Shown here piece after piece: positions 57,403 through 64,000 of a stretch of 64,000 bases of DNA (position 1 is the stretch's first letter; every line of letters begins with the position of its first letter). A program made the position numbers and the translations under genes. The notes beneath the pieces are model-generated. The model saw only the letters and a list, made by a program, of their open reading frames with translations. It was not told the origin of the DNA and did no database searches. The stretch lies in assembly GCF_036421855.1 (NCBI RefSeq), contig NZ_JAZGOK010000002.1. The stretch is one strand, 5' to 3'. Origin of the DNA: Georgenia_B sunbinii. Its GTDB lineage: Bacteria > Actinomycetota > Actinomycetes > Actinomycetales > Actinomycetaceae.

Positions 57403-59178
57403 ATGACCGCTGACCTTTCCATGCCTACGTACGAGGACGACCAGCCCGAGGAGCAGGAGCAGCTGTCGGGCTTCGCGGGCCTCGGCCTGCCGGCCGACCT
57501 GCTCGACGCCGTCGTCCAGCTCGGCTTCACGACGCCGACCGACATCCAGACCGAGGCGATCCCGCTGCTGCTGGCCGGCCGCGACGTCGTCGGCGTCGCC
57601 CAGACCGGTACCGGCAAGACCGCCGCCTTCGGGCTGCCGCTGCTGGCCGCCGTCGACGAGCACCAGAAGGGCGTCCAGGCCCTCGTGCTGGCCCCCACCC
57701 GCGAGCTCGCCATGCAGGTGAGCGACGCGATCGCCACCTTCGGCTCCAAGATGCCGCGCCTGCGCGTGCTGCCGATCTACGGCGGCGCGAGCTTCACCAC
57801 CCAGCTGCGCGGCCTGCGTGACGGCGCCCAGGTCGTCGTCGGCACCCCCGGCCGGGTCATCGACCTCATGGAGCGCGGCGCCCTCGACCTCAGCAACCTG
57901 CGCTTCCTCGTCCTCGACGAGGCCGACGAGATGCTCCGGATGGGCTTCGCCGAAGAGGTGGAGAAGATCGCCCGGAACGTCCCGGCCAGCCGCCGCACGG
58001 CGCTGTTCTCCGCGACGATGCCCGCCGCGATCAAGCGGGTCGCCGCCACCCACCTCAACGACCCGGTGCGGGTCTCGGTCACCCGCGCCGCCTCCACCGT
58101 CGACACGGTCACGCAGAGCTACGCCATCGTGCCGTTCCGCCACAAGGCAGGTGCGCTGGCCCGCGTCATCCAGGTGAGCGACGCCGACGCCGCCATCGTC
58201 TTCGTGCGGACCAAGTCCGCCGCTGACGAGGTCGCCATCGAGCTCGCCGGTCGTGGGATCCAGGCCGCCGCCATCTCCGGCGACGTCGCGCAGCGCGACC
58301 GCGAGAAGCTCATCGAGCGGCTGCGCAACGGCACGCTCGACGTCCTCGTCGCGACCGACGTCGCGGCCCGTGGGCTGGACGTCGAGCGCATCGGCCTGGT
58401 CGTCAACTTCGACGTCCCCCGTGAGCCGGAGATCTACGTCCACCGCATCGGCCGTACCGGCCGCGCCGGTCGTAGCGGCGTCGCGCTGACCTTCCTCACG
58501 CCGCGGGAGCGCGGCAAGCTCGGCCAGATCGAGCGGATGACCGGCAGCCGGATGACCGAGATGGTCATCCCCTCCCCCGCCGATGTGTCCGCCCACCGGG
58601 CCGGCAGCGTGCTGGGCCAGGTCCCCGAGCGCTTCGAGGCGGGCCGCCTCCACCTGTACCTGGACGCCGTCGACGCGCACGTCGCCGAGCACGGCGCGGA
58701 CCTGCGCGAGCTGGCCGCCACGTTGCTGGCGCTGACCGTCGGTGACTCCGGCCCGGCGCCCCGCGACGACGACGACGGCTCACGGCCGCGGCGCGAGGAG
58801 CAGTACGACTCCTCCGGCGACTTCGTCGGCGCGGTGTTCGAGGAGGGGCGCGACAACGTCCGCTCCGGGGGGCGCTCGCACACCGGCAGCCGGCCCCGCA
58901 ACACCCGCAGCGGCGGGTCCGGCACCCGCTACCGGGTCGAGGTCGGCCACAAGGACGGCGTCCAGCCCGGCGCGATCGTCGGTGCCATCACCGGTGAGGG
59001 CGGGCTGCGCGGCTCCGACCTCGGCAAGATCGACATCTTCCCGAGCTTCTCGCTCGTGGAGATCAACAACGAGCTCAGCCCTGACGTCGCACGACGCATC
59101 GGCGCCGCGCGGGTCGCGGGCCGACCGCTGAAGATCCGGCCGGACTCGGGACCGAAGAACTCCCGCCCCCGCCGCTGA
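57403..59178 (+). CDS. DEAD-box RNA helicase with DbpA-type RNA-binding domain
   Basis: About 591 residues: Q motif, Walker A AQTGTGKT (66-73), LVLAPTRELA, DEAD box in LVLDEADEM, SAT in FSATMP, HRIGRTGRAG, then a DbpA/CsdA-type RNA-binding domain near the C-terminus (VEVGHKDGVQPGAIVGAI). Resembles DeaD/CsdA, which unwinds structured RNA in ribosome assembly and cold adaptation. Starts are ATG 57403 or ATG 57421; neither has a good ribosome-binding site. It converges on the GTPase operon, separated by a hairpin and an 18-bp repeat array. Confidence 0.93.
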   Translation: MTADLSMPTYEDDQPEEQEQLSGFAGLGLPADLLDAVVQLGFTTPTDIQTEAIPLLLAGRDVVGVAQTGTGKTAAFGLPLLAAVDEHQKGVQALVLAPTRELAMQVSDAIATFGSKMPRLRVLPIYGGASFTTQLRGLRDGAQVVVGTPGRVIDLMERGALDLSNLRFLVLDEADEMLRMGFAEEVEKIARNVPASRRTALFSATMPAAIKRVAATHLNDPVRVSVTRAASTVDTVTQSYAIVPFRHKAGALARVIQVSDADAAIVFVRTKSAADEVAIELAGRGIQAAAISGDVAQRDREKLIERLRNGTLDVLVATDVAARGLDVERIGLVVNFDVPREPEIYVHRIGRTGRAGRSGVALTFLTPRERGKLGQIERMTGSRMTEMVIPSPADVSAHRAGSVLGQVPERFEAGRLHLYLDAVDAHVAEHGADLRELAATLLALTVGDSGPAPRDDDDGSRPRREEQYDSSGDFVGAVFEEGRDNVRSGGRSHTGSRPRNTRSGGSGTRYRVEVGHKDGVQPGAIVGAITGEGGLRGSDLGKIDIFPSFSLVEINNELSPDVARRIGAARVAGRPLKIRPDSGPKNSRPRR

Positions 59179-59201
59179 CCCCAGCGCCACCAAAGCCACT
59201 A

Positions 59202-59245
59202 ACGCCGAGAGCCGACTTGTCCACGGACAGGTCGGCTCTCGGCGT
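59202..59245. terminator. 44-base hairpin after the DEAD-box helicase
   Basis: A nearly perfect palindrome: arms ACGCCGAGAGCCGAC / GTCGGCTCTCGGCGT (15 bp) continued by a wobble pair and TGTCC/GGACA. It starts 23 bases after the stop. Each arm itself contains the 18-bp repeat sequence in opposite orientation, so the hairpin looks built from two inverted repeat units. Confidence 0.8.
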
Positions 59246-59267
59246 CTACGGTGCCGCTGTTCCCGCG

Positions 59268-59375
59268 GACAAGTCGGCTGTCGGGGACAAGTCGGCTGTC
59301 GGGGACAAGTCTGCTGTCGGTGACAATCCCGCTGTCGGCGACAAGTCGGCTGTCGGGGACAGGTCTGCTGTCGGG
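59268..59375. repeat. 18-bp repeat array 3, six tandem units
   Basis: Six head-to-tail 18-mers at 59268, 59286, 59304, 59322, 59340 and 59358, e.g. GACAAGTCGGCTGTCGGG and GACAATCCCGCTGTCGGC. They follow the 44-base hairpin, which holds inverted copies, and end 28 bases before the stop of the convergent GTPase gene. Confidence 0.95.
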
Positions 59376-59402
59376 TGAGGGGGGCTCGGGGCTCGGGGGC
59401 GC

Positions 59403-60989
59403 TCAGGTGGCGGCGGCGCGGGCGGCGTCGGTGAAGTAGCGGTAGCGGGTGAGCTCGCTGTCCAGCGGGGCGACCGCGGACTGCCGCACGGTGGACCGGA
59501 TCGCCGCCTCGAGCCGGTGCCGGGCACGGCGTGAGGCGCGCCTCGCCCCCACCCGGGCCAGCACACGGCCGAGCAGCGCGAGGACCAGCCCGAGGACGAG
59601 CCCGCCGATGAGCAGCGCGGTCGGCCACGGCAGCGCACCGAGCATCGGTGTCTCGGGTGCCGGCAGCTGCAGGTAGCCGAGCCCGGCGAGAACGCCGAGC
59701 CAGCCGGCACCGGCGACCGCGGTGAGGAAGATCAGCAGGCCCGTCACCTGCCAGGCTCGCCACCAGGCCGGCCGTCGCTGCGCCCCGAGATCGGTCCCGG
59801 CGACCGCGCCGTCGAGCGTGGCCACCAGCTCGGGCACGCGTTCCTGCGTCCCAGTGACGACCGCGCCGCGCCACGGCTCGGCGAAGCCGGTGGTCACCGT
59901 CCGGGCGAGGTCGTCGACGGCGGTGCGGACCGCTGCCGCCTGCGCCGGCGTCGGTCCGGGCAGGGAGGTGACTGCGTTCGTGGGCGCGTCGAGGTGCAGC
60001 CGGTGGAGCGGGTCGGGCCGCAGCCGGGACAACCACCGCAACGGCGGCCAGCCGACGTGACGGGCAGCGCGCTGCCGGTAGGAGCGGGCGACCGCGTCGA
60101 CCACCGTGCCGGCGCCGGCGGCTGCGGCGCACGCGGTGACCAGGTCACCCTCGTCACCCGCCGGTACTTCTGCCGGTACCTCGCCGGTAGCGCTCCACGG
60201 GACGAGCTCGGCGGCTGCCGCGCGTGCGTCGGCCGCGAGCCGCCGCTCGGCGCTGACCCCGGCGGCGGCGAGGGCGGCCAGCCGCTGGCGGAGCTCGGTG
60301 ACGCCCTGCCCGCTGGCCGCGGACGTGGTGAGCAGCTCGACGCCGGCCATGCCGTCCTGCTCGAGCAGCGTGCGCAGGTGGTCCGTGACGCCGGTGAGCT
60401 CGTCGGTGCTGAGCCGGTCCACCTGGTTGAGGACGATGAGACTGACGGCGGCGTGCTCGTGCATCGCCCGGAGGTAGTCCTCGTGGACCACGCCGTCGGC
60501 GTACTTCTGCGGGTCGAGCACCCACACAAGAGCATCGACGCGCTCCGCGAGCCGCGTCGCGACCTGCCGGTTGGCGGCGGTCGTCGAGTCGATGTCCGGC
60601 AGGTCGAGCAGCACCAGACCTGCGAGGCCGTCCGCGACCGCTTCCCGGCGCTCGCCCACCTGCAGCCAGTCGAGCAGCGGCCCGCTCCCGGGGGCGTCCC
60701 AGCTGACGGCGAGCGGCACCGTCGTCGTGGGGCGGCGCACGTGGACGGCTGCCAGTGGCGTGCCGGCCACCGCGTTGAACAGGCTGGACTTGCCTGATCC
60801 CGTCGCACCCAGGAGGGCGGCGACGGTGACCCCGGGCCCAAGGCCGCGCCGCTCACCCGCTCGGGCGAGGGTATCTCGCGCTGGGGCGAGCGCGGTCGCC
60901 CCGACCCTGCCCTCCCCGTGGCGCACCGCGGCGGCCAGCTGCTCAAGGCGGGCATCGAGGGTGGGCGCTGCGGCCCCGCGGCGCCTCAC
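59403..60989 (-). CDS. Dynamin/YfjP-like GTPase, second of a pair
   Basis: 528 residues. N-terminal GTPase with P-loop GATGSGKSS (61-69), G3 LLDLPDIDSTT (Asp instead of the usual Gly) and G4-like VLNQVD, so the nucleotide site looks functional. Two hydrophobic helices lie near residues 405-470, placing it at the membrane. GTG overlaps the stop of the upstream GTPase as GTGA; the coupled pair recalls the two-subunit bacterial dynamin-like systems (e.g. Streptomyces DynA/DynB). Confidence 0.8.
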   Translation of the reverse strand: MRRRGAAAPTLDARLEQLAAAVRHGEGRVGATALAPARDTLARAGERRGLGPGVTVAALLGATGSGKSSLFNAVAGTPLAAVHVRRPTTTVPLAVSWDAPGSGPLLDWLQVGERREAVADGLAGLVLLDLPDIDSTTAANRQVATRLAERVDALVWVLDPQKYADGVVHEDYLRAMHEHAAVSLIVLNQVDRLSTDELTGVTDHLRTLLEQDGMAGVELLTTSAASGQGVTELRQRLAALAAAGVSAERRLAADARAAAAELVPWSATGEVPAEVPAGDEGDLVTACAAAAGAGTVVDAVARSYRQRAARHVGWPPLRWLSRLRPDPLHRLHLDAPTNAVTSLPGPTPAQAAAVRTAVDDLARTVTTGFAEPWRGAVVTGTQERVPELVATLDGAVAGTDLGAQRRPAWWRAWQVTGLLIFLTAVAGAGWLGVLAGLGYLQLPAPETPMLGALPWPTALLIGGLVLGLVLALLGRVLARVGARRASRRARHRLEAAIRSTVRQSAVAPLDSELTRYRYFTDAARAAAT

Positions 60990-62776
60990 CGGGCCATCCC
61001 GGCGGCGTCGAGGACGGTCCGGACGTCGGCGACGGCGAGCTCGAGCTGAGCGTCGTCGGCCTCGTCGACGTCGAGCTCCGCCAGCCGGTCGAGCCACGGT
61101 CGGCGTCGTTCGTCGAGGAGCGCGGTGGCCCGCGCGGCGAGGTCCTCACGTGCGTGCCGGGCGAGGTCGCGCACCGCCTGGTCGCCGAACACCATCTCGA
61201 GCACCTTCTGGCCGACGACGGCGGTGCCGCCGGCGACGCCGACCTCGAGACCGGTGAGCCCGCCGGAGAACGCGAAGACGACGAGCATGAGCGTGATGCC
61301 GGACGCGTTGACACCGAGCGACAGCATCCGTGCCTTGGTGCGACGGTCCTCCCCCTCGGCACGCACCCGTGCGAGCAGGGCGTGCTGCCACTCGCGCACG
61401 AGACTGCTGACCGCCGCCGCCAGCTCGGGACGCTGCGCCGCCGGTGCGGCGTCCGGCATGCCCGCCAGCACGGTGGCGCCTCCGGGCAGCGTCTGCCAGC
61501 GTCGTCGCGTCAGCTCCCCGGCAGCCTCGACCTCGGCGACGACCAGCGTCACCAGGCTGCTCTCCAGCGCGGCCTCGGCGCGCGCCTGGGGTGCGGGCCT
61601 GCCCCGGAAGTAGCCGGCGACCCGGTCGCGGACCCGGCCGATGGCGGCCTCCATGCCGCGGAACCACTCCCCGGTGCCGACGAACTCCTGCCAGCGGGCC
61701 AGCACCTCGCCGCGCAGGAGGGTGCCGTCCTCGGTGGCGGCCATCACTGCGGCGTGGGCGCCGGCGTGGGCCTCGACGGCCGCGTCGTGTAGCGCTTGCA
61801 CCGCGGTTGTCTGCTCGCGGGCGGCCGCGGCGACCAGCTCGCTGTGGCGGAGCACGCCCTCGACCGCGCCGAGCAGCGTCTGCCGGGCGACCGCGGCCCG
61901 GGAGGGAGCGTCGGCGGCGAGCCCGTGCAACCAGGCCCGCACCGGTGCGACGTCGGGCTCGGGCAGCAGGCCGCGCTCGTCGACGGGGCGTTCGGAGACG
62001 ACGAACAGCGGAGCCCGCGCCAGCCCGTGGGTGTGGAGCTGGTCGGCAAGGTCGGCCCGCACCTCTCCGGCAGCGCCGGGCGGCACCCGGTCGAGCACGA
62101 TGCCCACGACCACCCGGCGGGCGGCGGCCTCGTGGAGCAGCTCCCAGGGCACGGCGTCGGCGTACCGGGCGGCGGTGGTGACGAACAACCACAGGTCCGC
62201 TGCGGCGAGCAGCTGACCCGCGAGACGACGATTGGCGACGACGACGGAGTCGACGTCGGGGGCGTCGATGAGGGCGAGCCCGCGGGGCATCCGGGCGGAG
62301 GCCAGCACCGCCAGCTCGGCGACCGGCTCGCCACCGGCGGACGCGTGATCTGCGGGCGGACGGGGCGCGGTGGCCGGCGCCGCGGCCCGTACCCGGGCCA
62401 GCTCGGGCAGGATCCGGTCACCGTCGAACCAGCCGGCGTCGTCGGGGTGGTGGACGAGGACCGGGCGCCGGGTCGTCGGCCGGATCGCCGAGGACGGCGA
62501 CACCTGCTCGCCGACGAGGGAGTTGACCAGCGTGGACTTGCCCGCGCCGGTGGAACCGCCGACGACGGCGAGCAGCGGGGCGTGCAGCGCCGCCATCCGA
62601 GGTACGACGTAGTCGTCGAGCTGTGCGACGGCGGTGCGCCGCAGCTCACGGGACGCCTCGACGCCCAGCAGGTCGAGCGGCAGCGGGGCTGCCCGCAGCC
62701 GCTCGCCGAGCCCACGCAGCCGTGCAGCCACCTCCGCGAGGGAGGCGCCGTCGGTCTCCGGGCCCGGTTGCGTCAT
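60986..62776 (-). CDS. Dynamin-like GTPase, first of a pair
   Basis: 596 residues with P-loop VVGGSTGAGKST (71-82), G3 ALIDAPDVDSV and a degenerate G4 (GIVLDRVPPG instead of N/TKxD). The middle is helical; a hydrophobic region near 480-525 (SGITLMLVVFAFSGGLTGLE) can enter the membrane, and the C-terminus is charged and helical. It is transcribed with the second GTPase and starts 3 bases after hisS. The degenerate G4 in this member and intact one in the other suggest different roles within a heteromer. Confidence 0.8.
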   Translation of the reverse strand: MTQPGPETDGASLAEVAARLRGLGERLRAAPLPLDLLGVEASRELRRTAVAQLDDYVVPRMAALHAPLLAVVGGSTGAGKSTLVNSLVGEQVSPSSAIRPTTRRPVLVHHPDDAGWFDGDRILPELARVRAAAPATAPRPPADHASAGGEPVAELAVLASARMPRGLALIDAPDVDSVVVANRRLAGQLLAAADLWLFVTTAARYADAVPWELLHEAAARRVVVGIVLDRVPPGAAGEVRADLADQLHTHGLARAPLFVVSERPVDERGLLPEPDVAPVRAWLHGLAADAPSRAAVARQTLLGAVEGVLRHSELVAAAAREQTTAVQALHDAAVEAHAGAHAAVMAATEDGTLLRGEVLARWQEFVGTGEWFRGMEAAIGRVRDRVAGYFRGRPAPQARAEAALESSLVTLVVAEVEAAGELTRRRWQTLPGGATVLAGMPDAAPAAQRPELAAAVSSLVREWQHALLARVRAEGEDRRTKARMLSLGVNASGITLMLVVFAFSGGLTGLEVGVAGGTAVVGQKVLEMVFGDQAVRDLARHAREDLAARATALLDERRRPWLDRLAELDVDEADDAQLELAVADVRTVLDAAGMAR

Positions 62777-62779
62777 GCC

Positions 62780-64000
62780 CTAGGCCCGCTCCGCCGGCGC
62801 CGCCGCGACGACGACCGGATGACGGTCGTCGTCGGGCGGCGTCCAGCTGGCCGGGTCGGCGGTGGTCTGGTCGCCGGAGCGGATGTCCTTGACCTCGCCG
62901 GTCCCGTCCGCACCAGGGAACCAGACGAACGGGATGCCGAGCCGGTCGGCATGGCGGATCTGACGGCCGAACTTCGCGGCGGTCGGCGCGACGTCGCACG
63001 GGATGCCGCGTGCGCGCAGCGCGGTGGCCACGGCGTCGCTCGCGGGCCGGTGCTCCTCGTCGGTCACCGCGACGAGGACGGCGGTGGGGACCGCGCGGGA
63101 GGCGGTCGCGAGGCCGGCGCCGAGCATCCGGGCGACGAGCCGGGAGACGCCGATCGACAGCCCGACCCCGGGGTAGGTGGTCGCGCCGTCGGAGGCAAGA
63201 TCGTCGTAACGCCCGCCCGAGCAGATGGAGCCGAGGTCCTCGTGGCCTTCGACGGTGGTCTCGTAGACCGAACCGGTGTAGTAGTCCAGGCCACGGGCGA
63301 TGGACAGGTCAGCCACGACCACTCCCGGGACGCGGCCGGCGGCCGCCTCGACGAGCGCGACGAGCTCGGTCAGCCCCTCCTCGAGGAGCGGGGTGCTCAC
63401 GCCGAGGGCGCGCACGCGCTCGGCGACGGCGGCGTCGTCGCCGGTGATGGCAGCCAGCGCCAGCGCCTGGCGGGCCTGCTCCGGGGTGGCGCCGGCCTCG
63501 CGCTCCAACAGCTCGGCGACCGCGTCGGCACCGACCTTGGCCAGCTTGTCGATGCACCGCAGCGTGGCCTCGACGTCGGTCAGGCCGATGCCGGTGTAGA
63601 AGCCCTCGGCGATCTTGCGGTTGTTGACGGCGATGCGCACCGGCGGGATGGGCAGCGCGGCGAGGGCCTCCGCCATCACCAGCGGCAGCTCGACCTCGTA
63701 GTGGAAGGGCAGCGTCTCGCGCCCGATCACGTCGATGTCCGCCTGGTAGAACTCGCGGAACCGGCCGTCCTGGGGTCGTTCGCCGCGCCAGACCTTCTGG
63801 ATCTGGTAGCGCTTGAACGGGAAGACGAGCTTGCCCTGGTTCTCCAGCACGTACCGGGCGAGCGGCACGGTGAGGTCGAAGTGCAGCCCGAGGCGGCGGT
63901 CGGAGCTGTCGGCGGCGTCGTCGTCCTGCAGCCGGCTGACGAGGTAGACCTCCTTGGAGGTCTCCCCCTTGCGCAGCAGCTCCTCGACCGGCTCGACGGC
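62780..64000 (-). CDS. hisS: Histidine-tRNA ligase, N-terminus beyond the window
   Basis: Class II synthetase; 406 residues are visible up to the window edge, so a few dozen N-terminal residues are missing. LHFDLTVPLARYV (motif 2 region), FKRYQIQKVWRGERPQ, FYQADIDVIG, ARGLDYYTGSVYE and the anticodon domain are clear. The stop lies 3 bases before the GTPase start. Confidence 0.96.
   Translation of the reverse strand, partial: AVEPVEELLRKGETSKEVYLVSRLQDDDAADSSDRRLGLHFDLTVPLARYVLENQGKLVFPFKRYQIQKVWRGERPQDGRFREFYQADIDVIGRETLPFHYEVELPLVMAEALAALPIPPVRIAVNNRKIAEGFYTGIGLTDVEATLRCIDKLAKVGADAVAELLEREAGATPEQARQALALAAITGDDAAVAERVRALGVSTPLLEEGLTELVALVEAAAGRVPGVVVADLSIARGLDYYTGSVYETTVEGHEDLGSICSGGRYDDLASDGATTYPGVGLSIGVSRLVARMLGAGLATASRAVPTAVLVAVTDEEHRPASDAVATALRARGIPCDVAPTAAKFGRQIRHADRLGIPFVWFPGADGTGEVKDIRSGDQTTADPASWTPPDDDRHPVVVAAAPAERA

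Overview
This is high-GC actinobacterial chromosome. Gene content and order (pafBC-tatAC-helY; metK-priA-fmt-rsmB-rpe; mihF-gmk-rpoZ-coaBC; pyrR-pyrBC-carAB-pyrF; efp-nusB; alaS-ruvX-mltG-aroECKB; rpsD; hisS) match the Micrococcales, for example the Cellulomonas/Georgenia group. The genus is not claimed. Many starts are GTG, and most neighbours overlap by 4 bases (GTGA or ATGA), so translational coupling is pervasive. No rRNA, tRNA, prophage, IS element or CRISPR array was seen. helY (left) and hisS (right) are cut by the window edges.

Layout. 1-6616 (minus): DNA-damage regulators PafB/PafC, a small membrane protein, TatA/TatC, a lipid kinase and helicase HelY. 6676-7842 (plus): DUF3866 protein. 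7865-9452 (minus): hisE, hisG and a PH-domain membrane protein. 9513-11665 (minus): an FMN riboswitch controlling a RibX/RibY-type permease and binding lipoprotein with no ATPase beside them. 11838-15070: rpe, rsmB, fmt. 15115-17447: a small membrane protein, a HAD hydrolase and a YeiH-type transporter. 17485-24401: priA (degenerate helicase), metK, a divergent phosphotransferase, coaBC, rpoZ, gmk, mihF. 24559-32818: a complete de novo UMP operon headed by pyrR, with a PyrR-binding hairpin that can mask the pyrR ribosome-binding site. 33039-36835: UspA, a metallo-hydrolase, nusB, efp and a SatD-like/membrane protein pair. 37113-46573: aroB, aroK, aroC, prepilin peptidase, aroE, mltG, ruvX, alaS and two small membrane proteins. 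46685-55795: rpsD, rarA, thrE-like exporter, MMPL transporter, GNAT protein and aspS. 55962-64000: MFS transporter, DEAD-box helicase, two dynamin-like GTPases and hisS.

The least explained feature is a family of 18-bp intergenic repeats (consensus GACAANYCNGCTGTCGGN). It occurs in three separate places: downstream of aroB (about 36.9-37.1 kb), between rarA and rpsD (47.45-47.90 kb), and between the convergent DEAD-box helicase and GTPase genes (59.2-59.4 kb). Copies occur in tandem and in both orientations, and the unit contains no stop codon in several frames, so it produces spurious open frames with hexapeptide repeats.

The genes are mostly core metabolism and information processing: pyrimidine and chorismate synthesis, CoA and S-adenosylmethionine supply, initiator-tRNA formylation, three aminoacyl-tRNA synthetases (alaS, aspS, hisS), replication restart and fork repair, Tat secretion, and exporters.
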